A stretch of DNA of 64,000 bases from Rhynochetos jubatus (Eukaryota > Chordata > Aves > Eurypygiformes > Rhynochetidae). The notes under the pieces were generated by a model. It was not told the DNA's origin and made no database searches. It saw only the letters and a program-made list of their open reading frames with translations. The DNA is taken from contig CM050654.1 in assembly GCA_027574665.1 (NCBI GenBank), positions 37,963,722-38,027,721 on the forward strand, read 5' to 3'. Both the position numbers and the translations under genes were made by a program. Below are positions 25,128-36,681 of the stretch, piece after piece (position 1 is the stretch's first letter; every line of letters begins with the position of its first letter).

Positions 25128-27522
25128 ATAAGCCACTTCACAGTGAAAACATGACGCAGCAACCACCAAAGCACAGCAGTAGAAAGATATATGTGGTGAA
25201 AATGGATAGATTATCACAACTACATGTTTTTCATGTGTATACATATCATGTAAGAGGATGAAGACCTACTCATTTCTGCTGTGCATGCCTTTCAAAGCTG
25301 TACCAGTTTTTCAATGGGAACCTAAACATGCATTAAAATTCTGTTCATCTTATTGATCGCGGTGCAATAAATAGTTAAAAATCCTTTCACTGTTTTGCAT
25401 CTTTTTTCAGATAAATATGTAGACTCACAACACTGTAATTAACTGAAATAATAATATTTTATAAGCTCCTGTATGATGTCCAGCGGTCCCCGAGTGTTAC
25501 ATAGTGCAGCGTTTCATGTCCTGTATCTCATTGATTTATAGAAATAGTCTATAGAAGTCTTTCAGTCACCAAAAGGATGCTTTTGATAATCCCTTCAGAT
25601 ACTGAAAAGCACATTGCTTATACAGAAATAGAGACAAAGTGTACAGCAGAGTTGTACAGTAATGTCAGCGCAGTTCACTGAGAAGAAAATGTAATCCAGA
25701 CCGTAAGAAGTCCAGATCTAACCAATTCAGAATCCAAGCCTGAACTGAGTGAAAATGTTGCAACTGTGGATATGAAATGATGAGAAATGAGGAAATTCTC
25801 GATGTCCTTCTGCCTGCTGATCATGAGATGAAGAGGAGACAATGCCCTGAGTCAGCTCATGCTGGCTGTTACTCTCATTAAAGCCCTCAGTACTTCTATT
25901 AAGCACTGCTTCAGGCTTTCTCCTTGGTTTCCTTTTCCTACTAACAAATCTTAGATCTAACATCAGCCTAGAAGCCACAACCAATTAGGCACTTCAGTCT
26001 CTCCATCATACAAAATGTGACATTCCTGAAGGATCTTCGGAACACATGCACATGGAGCAGAGAGGCACAGGGAAACGTTGGCTACGTATTAGGCGCCTTT
26101 TAATTGTAAACTAAGACAGAAACAAAACTGAATCCCTCAGTCCACAGCCCGTGGGGTAGGCATCGATATGAATCCTTCAGCTGGAAAAGGGAACAGAAAG
26201 ACAGGTGTGACCACTGAGCCATTATAGATGAGTGGGACAGCAGGAACACCACAAGTTCCCGTACCTCAAACACCAAGTGCATAAAAGTGTCCCTGAAGTT
26301 TTAATTATCATCATGTGCTCTTATGGCCTAGGTCTGCTGAGCTTAGATAAGAGTTTATCCCTCATTTTTTTAGCTAAGTCAGGTTTTGGATGCACAGAAA
26401 AGCAAGGCCTAGTACACCTTCCTATTGAAACAAGGACTGTCCAGAAAACCTCATGAGCCTCCACGCTCAGCCGCTCAGTGAGGAACCTGGGATCACAGCA
26501 GAGGGGAGCTACCGGTGCCATCATCACCTTTTCTTTACTTCGGAAAAACGCAATTTTTCTCCTAGTGCTTCAAATACATGCCACCCAAAATTTTGGCCGG
26601 CAGTTATGAATTTATTTTATGGAAAAGTACATTGCCCCCGTTTACCAAATATTGTTGCAGTATTGACAAAACAATAGCAAAATATTTGGATTCCTTTAGG
26701 TTCACAATCAACAAAAGCAGAACAAGGGAGCAAAACATCTCAAGCAACCAGTCACGGTGAAAACACTGTAGTCACTTAGATCAATGGTAGTGATTCCAAC
26801 AACAGCATTACTAACACCACATAAAAGCATGTGCGTAAAACCTACTACTAGCAACGGCAGCGTCTGCGTGCTCTAGCCTAAACATTCTCCTCTGGCATCA
26901 GAGCATCCACATATGGTGTGTGTCTGTTTATTTAGAAAACATGAATTACAAAGCTGGTGAGGAGTGTTACTGTTCTGCATGTGAATCATTGGTCACGTTC
27001 ATGTGATGACAGTTAAATTATAGTTTATCTGTCAAGTCACAGTCATTACTCTGTGTGTGAACATGTGTGTGTACGTAAAATACACTCCATTGCCCAAGTA
27101 TAATACACATGGGTTAGGCTACCACGTTACTTCAAAACAAGATGGAATATTCATACATTTTTTGCTGCTCATTTGACAAGCAGTAATTTCCTGAACTACT
27201 GCAATACGTGACTGCATTCTGCCCAGTCCACCCAACAGACATCCTAACATCCTCATTTTAAAGATAAAATAACTGAGAAGTTACAGCAAAATAGCCAAAT
27301 GGTGCCAGATGAACTACTGATTCTTCATTTCTACCCTGCCCTTGCTGTTACCACACTGACTTCAAGATCCAGCCAATCTTCAGTACACTGTCATACTTTG
27401 CCTTTTTCCAGTTAATTTTTACAATCTTTCTAGTATTGCAATAGTTGCAATATCTGTATGGGCAAATCTTTTTGTAGGAAATAAAAATAGTAAGAAACTT
27501 TACTAAAATAAAGCATGCCAGG

Positions 27523-27540
27523 TGACTCATGTCACGTGAC
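27523..27540. promoter_or_regulatory. AP-1 site next to palindromic E-box
   Basis: TGACTCA (27523-27529), the consensus AP-1 element, is separated by one base from GTCACGTGAC (27531-27540), a perfect 10-bp palindrome around the E-box CACGTG. That ten-base form is the consensus recognised by MiT/TFE factors such as MITF and TFEB. Both are perfect matches within 18 bp. No gene start is nearby, so an enhancer role would be distal and remains inference. Confidence 0.3.
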
Positions 27541-28342
27541 TTTTCACTGTTTTCCAATACTATTCATATATTTTACCCTGCCCAACCCCAGTTCCATTTC
27601 AAAGCATGCTTTTGTAACACTACTCTCAACCTTCTACTATCTCCATCAAGAGCCGGAAACTCACAGAATGGGTAAATGTAAAAAACAAATTAATTTGCAG
27701 CTGGTTGGAAGCACAGCAGTCTCTATAATTCACATTGGCCGGTTGTTTCTGCCAACTAGAGGGCTGGAGGGAAGGGAAGAATGAATATGGAAAGCCACAT
27801 TCAAATGCCTTAGACCATTGCCTCTAACACACAATCTCAATCTATTTCCCCATCAGCAGTCAGACTGACCTCCCAGAAATACATCTATTTCTTATTCCTC
27901 CGTCATCAAATGAGAATGAAAACAAGAGATGCAACAGACAACGAACATTTCTCAGGCAGGCAGGAGATCGGATGTTTTCTGCTCTGCTCCATCCCAACGT
28001 CCCACCCTGTCCCTTTACAATGCAACACCTGCTTGTGAACTGGGCACAGTTACAACTGCCATACTCATGCTCCGTAATTCAGGTAGTAATTTACTGATGA
28101 GCTGGTTTAAGCACTAAGTTGTTGCAGAGAGGATGTTGAGACACGCTCTGCAGGTGATGCCAGCAGTGACGTTTTGCTATGCCTTCTCCCCAGTTTGATA
28201 CACTTTTCACTGGACCCAGCTCAAACGCATGAACAGTACTTACTGCTTCTGACACCGTTAGTATCGACTGGAGAGTGCTGGATCAGGTGCAGTAGGGATT
28301 CGTGACCACGTGTTACTGGGTAACACTTTACAGAGATTGAGA

Positions 28343-28544
28343 GATTCACAGAGTGTTCGGGGTTGGAAGGGACCCCTAGAGATCTCCTAGTCCAACCCCC
28401 CTGCCAGAGCAGGATCCCCTAGAGCACATCACACAGGAACAAGTCCAGGCAGCTTTTGACAGTCTCCAGGGAAGGAGACTCCCCCCCCCCCTCTGGGAAG
28501 CCTGTTCCAGTGCTCTGTCACCCTCACAGTGAGGGTATCACTTA
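28343..28544 (-). mobile_element. CR1 LINE, 3'-end fragment of a second subfamily (antisense)
   Basis: About 200 bp in reverse orientation: GATTCACAGAGTGTTCGGGG, then the GGAAGGGACCCCTAGAGATC block, the CCCCTGCCAGAGCAGGATCC block and the CCTGTTCCAGTGCTCTGTCA block, ending near CACAGTGAGGG. The text differs consistently from the copies at 5264, 11941 and 17643 and resembles the tails at 54270 and 61955, so it is another CR1 subfamily. An 11-base C run at 28481-28491 lies within it where the usual sequence is mixed. Confidence 0.93.
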
Positions 28545-31500
28545 TCTGATATGTAAATGATTATCTGCTTCATTATATGCAAAGTTTTGTTTTCCACTAA
28601 TGAAAAACAGAAAACAAGGGGTCTGAAGCAGTGGTGAAAGGAGGGGAAGAGCGGGGAGATTCTCACCCCAGCAGGACTCGCTTCCCATGAGAACCCACCA
28701 CAGGTTTGCATAGGGGCAATGACACCCAACCACAGCGTTAATACCAGAAAGGAGCATCACGGCTGCAAGGACCTGGAAAACACAGATGCAGCAGCTACAT
28801 GAGACATTACACGGCTAAAAGCAAAAGGCAGGCTAGAGAACTGCAAATGCAAGGCCTGTAGCTACACAACAGTGAAGGCACTTCCGGGACCACACCAAAT
28901 CCTTTAACTGTGCACATTGGTATTGCTGTCTGTATTAGTGTCAGATACTGCTAACACCGCAGAGGCCTTTTCACCAGAATACCTGTGCAGCAAAAATACT
29001 CTCCTCCTCCTTAGCTTGTACTATCTTAGCTTAAATATTTGTAAGTCACATTTACCTTTGTTCCGTACTTCACCCTCAAACTGAGTAACTAGTCACTTAC
29101 ATTCTAAAAACTGACATAATAACAAAAAATTATATATGAAACTACTGTTCCAATCTACCCATTTTTTCCCATGTACTAGTAGATAATCTAGCAAACTTAT
29201 TACCAAAAAAACCTTTTAAAGCTTTGAAGAGTTAAACTCATTATCATGGGGTACCCTGACTTTAGGATCACCCTAGAGAAGCTCAAGTTCTCTTCACAAT
29301 AATGTCAACTAATCACAGACAAATCTGCATCGAATCACTGGTATTTGGCTTTCTAACTTCATCTGCATCGACTGTGGTATCGTTGTCAAACCCTCCTTGG
29401 GTAAATTGTGCTTTTGAACAATTTTGTAGTAAAGATTTGTGCGTCACATCTCTTACACACCAGCAAACCCATTCTGGGATGAATTACCTCTTCTCCAAGA
29501 TGTTTTATTGCTGCACATTTCCATAATCTATTAAAGATGTCTATTAAAAAAAATAAGCAGGAGCAATAGCTCATGGGTTAATCCATGAGACTCTTCTCCA
29601 CGTACAGATACATGCAACAATAGTTGCAAGTGGAAAACAGGGATGCAAGTACTCTATGTATTTTTCATTTAAACTCAGTAATTCTTTAGAAGGCTTATTA
29701 TGTCAAAATAAAAGTGTTAGTATCATTTATATCCTTCTGAGAAATATATTACCTTATAGATCAAGAAAACTAATAGAGCCAAGAACATTGTTTCCTTGTT
29801 CTTTCTAAATAGTACACAACCCTTTTATTGGCACAGTGAATTGTCCCTGGTTGAAAGTGATGATTCCATCAGAGCTAAACACCTAAATCTTTATTTAACA
29901 GCAGAGCAAGCCCTGAAGAAACAATACTCTCATGTGTCGAAGTAGTATATTTTTGAAAATACAACCTTCTGCAGAAACAGATTTCAATTACAGTTCTTAA
30001 TGCTTAAAATACAGTGACCTCATTGCCTTATTTTTCCATCTAGTTTATACCTATGGAATATATAACAGTTTCAATATAAATGCAGCTGGCCATATCCAAC
30101 AAAACCAATATTTACTTGAGAAATCAAATCACTGCATAAATTGACTTTCTACACTCACAAATGTCACTAGCTCCAATCATGCCAGAGCAATGACAAGTTA
30201 CTATGGAAACTAATGTATAAATGATATTTTAGAATAATTAAAGCATGCACTTACTTCAGCATTACAGTGTTTAATAGAGCTATGTAGAAAACAAACCATC
30301 TTGCACAAAGGTATCCACCATCCTAGAACTGACTCCTGAACCCCATGGAACTGAGAAAGAATGCATCTTTCCATCAATGAAATACTTGCTAGTTTATCTA
30401 ACAACACTTGTCCTTTTTGAGAGGAACCATTATCTGTGGTTTGTATCTCCATCAGGCACCAAACTAAATGTGGAAAGCTCAAGCTGCGTAGTCAGCCGTT
30501 ATTTCTCAGGGAGACAAGGGCAGACTTGAAGGAAGAAGAGACAATCATTTTGGATGCTCTGAATATTAGCAATGGAAAATATTTCTGAGGTGGATGGAGA
30601 TCTAGATCCGTCTTCCTGACCTTCTATGTCTTCACAGAATTCAGCAATGTAACTGATCATTCCCTCACATGTTAACACAGTGATAAGCAAATGAAAAAAC
30701 AAACCAACAGCATCTTAGTCCCAAAAGATCAAATCCTTTGTTCTGCAGAGCATATCCGTGTATCTGTAGAGGGATCAGTGAAAGGGATGGAGTTAATTAC
30801 TCTGTGAGTCTAATGCACTGTTAATAGAAATTTCTTCTGAATAAATAATGTGGAAATAGGAGTATTAAATAGTTCATGATTTCTAATTTACCTTAATTTG
30901 CACTCATTTTGAATTGCCAGAGATGAGAGTGTTCTGGTTCTCAGCTAACTAAGCAGTGCAGAAAACCTTCCCTCACCCTGGAGACACGAGGTATCAGAGG
31001 GCCGGCACAGACGACTTCCCGGCCTCTGGGGATAAATACACCCTTCTGTCCTTGGTTTTCCACCGGCAGGGATATACCTAAGGTCAAGCATTCATGAAGA
31101 TGACAGCAAGGGTTTCCCACAGCTCAGAGGTGCAAAACACTCAGCCTGATGGACTCCCAGATCCTGCTCCAGGACTGAGTGGGCACTGGCTGACTTCTCA
31201 CCTCACAGCTTGTTCTGGGGGAAACAGTGAAATGGAACATGCGGTGGCACTGACTCTCATAAAAATACCTCTACTGGGACCATTCTCCATTATTTTGGGC
31301 AGTGCCGTATCTCTTCTTCCAAGTGACAAATGTCATCAATGCCTATCCTTCTCCTCTCCACTTCTTGCAATGTAAAGAAAAATTTATACATTCAAATCAA
31401 AAGGCTCTACATCTACTAAAAGATGAAAGCAATTAAAAATGTTTTATAATTCAGATTTATTTTTGCTTTTAGGAAGGAGCATCCATGGTGTGAACAGTAC

Positions 31501-34500
31501 ATCTGAAAACTGTACAGCTGAAATTCAGGATTGCCTGGTTCTGTGCCCACCTCTGTCTTCCTAGCTCACAATGTGGACTCGGGACAAAATACTGGATTTT
31601 TGAATTTTGCTTCTCCTTACTATTACTTACATGCTTATAATAGTCATCTTCTAAAGCGTAATTAATTATGTGTATATAACATTTGAACTCCCCCACTGAA
31701 AAGTGCTATATGAGTGTTATTTAACCTTGAGTTCATTATCACTATTAAGTCTTATAATCAGAAGAACTGAATAATCTTATTCGCACTAACTCATCATCTA
31801 CATATTAATCATTCAGTAGGTTAGAAACATTATTAATACCAAATCCCTTTTTTTAGCTTTATTGAAGAACTCACTTGGGGTAAAATTACAGGGGTGGGGT
31901 GGGGTGGAGAGAAAATTCCATCTCTTCAAGAGCAGTGTAGTTCATTAATTCCCCCACCTCCCATCTGCCCAGGACCAACTCGAGAATACACAGTGACTTT
32001 GAAGCAGTTCATAGCGCCGTTCCAGACAGCTCTGTGTAGTGAGAGCTGCTGGTTTAGAATATATTTCAGTGACAGAGCATCACTATTTGACACTAATCTG
32101 TAATTTCTCACTGCTGGGAATTTATCTGAGAAAGACAATGTATCAAAACATCTTTTTTAGCTAAAACTGAGTAAAGTTTTCAGCAGTAATAAAAGAAAAC
32201 ATCAGGTTTTTGCTATTCCAAACACAGTACTACTCCACTGTTGAAAATGAACTTTGAAAATTAAGCTTCCAGACAGCAATGGAAAATGTTCTTTAAGGGA
32301 AAACCTAGCAGGACTTTCTTCTTTGTAGTGTCCTGGCATCTGCACAGTGTCACATTTTAACTGTTAAATATTGAATTTTCTTTATTGTCTTTCCCCCCAT
32401 ACAAACTGATTATGGAAACTTCATTAAGAGATGGACTGAGATTTTTCAATTAGTTAAAATTCTGTTTCACTATATTGCTATATTTAATCACGAAGGTTAA
32501 ATTTATATTGAACAATCTTTCAGAGGCAGTCATTTCAGAAAGTGAGCACAGTAAGAATCCAGATTAAAAAAAAAAACATTGCTATGGAAACCCTTTTTTC
32601 CCCTCCTTCATGTAAATAAATAACCACGATCATCAAAAATTCCAGGTTTGTACACAGGTTCTTACAGTACCACCTCAGGCACAGACAATTGCCTGTATTA
32701 CTTTGGGTGGCCTTGGCTCTCTCCAGCAGAAATGTATAGCTCTGTGCGTTCTGTAAGCACAAATAAAAACTTCTACATCCCTCATCATTCCAACCTCCAA
32801 AACAAAATCAATGCACTACAAGAAAATACAGTATTTTACTCCTTTTCTTTTTTAGGACTAAGGAATAACCTACATGTGACAGATCACACTCACATCTCTT
32901 AAAGTATTGCTGGTAGGGACAGTATTACAGCAATTAGTATGATATTAGTATCTACATAAAACAGAAGTTGGTATAGAAACAAAATGAGACTTTTAATCTT
33001 AGAAAACTAGTGGAAATTGCATTAAAAAAACTAAAAGACATGTAAGATAAGGGAAATAATAGGCTACATTGAGAAATAGTTAAAATAGCATAAAGTACCT
33101 CTCAAGTCTATACAAGCCCACTGACAAGGCAAGAAGCTTTTGGAAAATAATAAATAATATAAGTATGGAGGGTCATCTTATGAATTAAAGATTCTCTAAA
33201 AGATAAAAAGGATATGGTAGAATTACTTTTTTTTCCATAATAGGAGTTGTAGGTTATTTCAAGGATCTGTGCTCAGAATGCTGATATTCAACATTTAAGT
33301 AAATCATGTGGCAAGTCTGAATGTTTGTACATAAGGTTGATTGAAAAGGCACAGACAATACCAAATGTCTGGTGATAAAGTGGTAGCAACAGCTCAAGGG
33401 CAATGAGCAACACACATGCACAAACACTCCTACCCAGCACAATAGGCCCTCGATAATACATTGCCACACACACAAGATGTGGTGTCATGCCAGCCAGTTC
33501 TCTGAAAGTGTCAGGTTAATGCTCAGCAGCACTCCAAAAGGCAAACAGAAAACAATTAAATGTATTTCAAAAACATCATTATGCCATTGTATAAATTCAT
33601 GACATACCATGTCTGGAATTTTCTATGCCATCCCAGACATCTTACCTCAAGAAGGGCTTGAATCATGGAACAGTACAAAAAAAATAAGATACACTGTAAA
33701 GAAGTTTCTAAATAAAAAAAGAAAGATAATAAAAAGGAAAAACAAACAAACACCACAACTAGAGCAAAATTTTTCATTCTGATAAAGAAAGAGGAACGAG
33801 ACCAGAGTATATAAAAATAAGGAAACACCAAATTGAAAAAAAGTCATTACTATTTAATGTGTTTCATATAAAAATAAGGAGGATAAATTTAAAGGAAAAG
33901 AATCTTGCAAACCCACCATTTAAAACCACAGTTTTGCAATACACTTGTAGGATTTGATGGAAGTCAATGGGTTCAAAAATTGGTCAGGGTCAGAGTTTGG
34001 CACTGCCTATCAGTTGGGATGGCAGAGATACAAATTCCAGCTAAGAGCTGCCTTTCTTCTCTCCTTAAGTCATCAGTTACAACCTGTGAGGTAAGCCAGG
34101 GTTGGGTAACTCTCCATTTGTCCTGTGTCTTTAATGATTGCCTTGTCAGCACTTTCCAAAGGACTTTACTGAATTGGTTGCACTCTTGGTATCACCAGCT
34201 TAGCTGTTTTGATGCTTCTGGACTAGTTAAAATAGTCAGGAGATAACCATTCATTATAAAGCTATTTCCCAGTATCAAACATTTTTTCTTCTTCCTAGTT
34301 TCTTTTTTAATTTATGTTTTTGATTTTGCATTCTCATAGCTTTCCAAAAAGAGTTCTTTAAAATCCATTTTACATGATGTGACGGAAGGTGTTCCTTGAC
34401 CCACTCTCAAAGATGTCTTTCTATTCAAAAGGAGGGGGCCTGAGAAGACCCCTCACAAGCTGAGACCGCGTTTAAACCAGCACAAACCTACTGATGCAGA

Positions 34501-36518
34501 ACTATTGTCTAACTGGGAGCTGAAAATGTGCCGCACTGCCAAAAAGGGAAAGACAACAGCAAAGGTAAAGGACTAAAATCAACAGAGAGATTCAGCTTGA
34601 GCCATGGGACAATATTGTCCAGTAACAGTGTTGGTCCTCGTGCATCTTAGGTGCCCTTTTTGGGATGGGTTCAGACTCAGGCAGCAATGTTTGATCTCTA
34701 GAGCTGCACACTACACGGGAAGAGATGACTCTTCCATCCAAACTCATGATAAGCCATTGGATGCTACAGTTAACAATAACACCCTCAACGTATTCACTTA
34801 ACAGTTGCTGTTAGACAAAAAGCCGCAAGCACAGGCAGGCAATAAGCCTTGCATGGCTGTGGCAACTCTACTGCAGCAGGTTTAGCATTTCAAAGCCAGC
34901 AGTTGAGAAAAATGTAGTGTTCTGAATGGCTACCCAGTATGGGCAGTTTGAAATGTCTTGTTTCAATCTTATACTTGCATTCTTTGGTATCAAGTACTGT
35001 ACCTGTAGGTGAGATGGTATCTGAGAGGAGCATACAGCACACCACAGCCCATGCTCAAGGTTCTCCTCTCCCTCTCTCCCAGCACCTGATTCTGAGCACT
35101 CAAACACAGTCAGTTTAGGTGTTTTTAGCAAGGTTCTTACTAAAAGAGTATTTTGGGAATTCTTTCCTCCCCTACCCCTTTTCACACAAAACATCACACT
35201 GACAGATGCCAGCAAAATATTTCAGGTTCACAAAGCCAACAAGCTCCACATGTAGCATGTGCTGCTCTCCAGCACCCTGTCAGTCAGAGAAACAGATGCT
35301 GGCTTCCCCTCTGACAAGTCTGTACGCTGCACAGCATCGAGGCAGCAAACCTGGATGCTCACCTCTTTAGCACCAACTAGACCGTCAGTCAAAAGTACGA
35401 TGTATTTCGTCGAATCCTAACAAACCTCCCAGACACTACCTAAGTTGAGAAAAAACAACAATGCTTGAAAAATGGATGCAATTCATTAAAAAATAATCAT
35501 CTCTTGAAACATCCTATTTCAATGGCTTAGATTTGGGATTCCTTTGCCAGTTTGCTTCCCAATTTCCTCCACATCTGCTCAGAGCTGGATATCCCACATC
35601 TAGTGAATTTTATTCAGCTTCTCCAAAGGGAATTTATGCAATAATTTAATTAAGACTTCATTTTGTTCAGCCAGCCAGCCTGGGTCAGGGGATTACAGGG
35701 ATCCCAGGCACAGGCAAGATGAATGCACATTCATGTTTAAGCCCTACTGATGCTGACGAATTACACCGCAGGGACCACAGGACAGCATCAGGAACTTTCC
35801 GTACTTTTTAAAACCTGTTTTAGTAAGAATGGAGGAAAATTGAAAAATACCTTTGCTTTCAACAAAATATTTGTTCAATACCAACAAGAGAGGGAGTTAA
35901 TTAAGCCTGAGGCTCAGTTATCTGGAGGTCCTCAGTGTTTCAGATGTTTGACAGAATGTCCTATTAAGACAGAATATTCGGGAACTCAGGAGGCTGCCCC
36001 CAATGAAAGATTTATAGCATTCCTCATATTTCTAAGCACAGCACAAGGAAAAGGTTGCCTCTCAGCAATTTCGCCCTCAACCCAAAACCAGGTCATGCAC
36101 CAAAAGTACATCGGTTTTTAAAAACAACATACGTTATGGCTGTGTTAGGCATATAGGTATTTAGGAACATTTAACCAGATTTGCTTCAGGCTTACCTGAA
36201 ACTATAGGCTGGAGTTTACTCAAATTCTTATTTTATTAACCTGTCTACTCTCAAGAAAATCAGCATTTACCTAGCTTGATAGAGTAATGCACACTAAACC
36301 ATAAGATACATTTTAAAATATCTATCAGAAGCATGACTACCTCGAGGATGCCTCGACCTACACGTCAGGGCACCTACCTGACCACAGATGGATAACCTTT
36401 ATCATTGAAGCCTATGAACAGTGAGTGAACTCTATTCATCTTTGTGTGCTCGCAAAGGCAGCGGCAGAGGAGAAAAGCCATTTTAAGTTTGCTGAAAAAC
36501 TAGACTTAGAACATGGTC
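28545..36518. other. Long unique non-coding stretch
   Basis: Eight kilobases without a recognisable gene or transposon. It contains a four-run G-rich motif (31877-31907) and A-rich stretches at about 32565-32577 and 33676-33845. Longest open frames are 113-123 codons (for example 34868-35215 minus and 35750-36121 plus). They have no recognisable domains and I treat them as chance. Confidence 0.5.
31877..31907 (+). other. Potential G-quadruplex motif
   Basis: Runs of four G at 31877-31880, 31891-31894, 31896-31899 and 31901-31904, plus a trailing GG. The last three are separated by single T residues. This satisfies the usual four-run rule if a 10-base first loop is allowed. No promoter or gene is visible around it. 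Confidence 0.4.
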
Positions 36519-36681
36519 AGACAGGTTGTGGATGTCCCATCCCTGGCAGTGTTCAAGGCCAGGCTGGATGAGGCTTTGAGCAACCTGGTCTAGTGGGGGG
36601 TGTCCCTGCCCATGGCAGGGGGGTTGGAACTAGATGGTCTGTAAGGTCCCTACCAACACAAACCATTCTATGATTCTATGA
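36519..36681 (+). mobile_element. CR1 LINE, 3'-end fragment (sense)
   Basis: About 163 bp of CR1 3' UTR: CAGGTTGTGGATGTCCCATC, then the TCAAGGCCAGGCTGGATGAG block, GCAACCTGGTCTAGTGG and TGCCCATGGCAGGGGGGTTG, ending with two complete tail units ATTCTATG at 36665-36680. Both the intact tail and the abrupt left end fit a normal 5'-truncated insertion. It is one of the better preserved copies in the window. Confidence 0.96.

Larger units (their letters stand above)
18015..28342. other. Long unique non-coding stretch
   Basis: Ten kilobases of AT-rich sequence without a recognisable gene or transposon. It holds a decayed tetranucleotide repeat (19050-19101), a three-unit 12-bp repeat with forkhead-like cores (24561-24596), a TAAT-rich segment with a 14-bp palindrome (25086-25127) and an AP-1 plus E-box pair (27523-27540). 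Open frames reach 89 codons and match no family I recognise. Confidence 0.5.

Noticed and set aside
30499-30702. Minus-strand 67-codon frame with an acidic, Ser-rich stretch that looks protein-like
   Set aside because: The only nearby donor-like site (GAAG/GTCAGG) is weak and no proper acceptor was seen. No family recognised.
19250-33930. Shared 15-mer GCAAACCCACCATTT at about 19256 and 33907
   Set aside because: One or two exact 15-base matches are expected by chance in 64 kb, and the similarity does not extend into the flanks.
35750-36121. 123-codon open frame, the longest outside mobile elements
   Set aside because: It does not begin with ATG, has no domain I recognise, and in AT-rich DNA of this length a longest chance frame of about 150 codons is expected.
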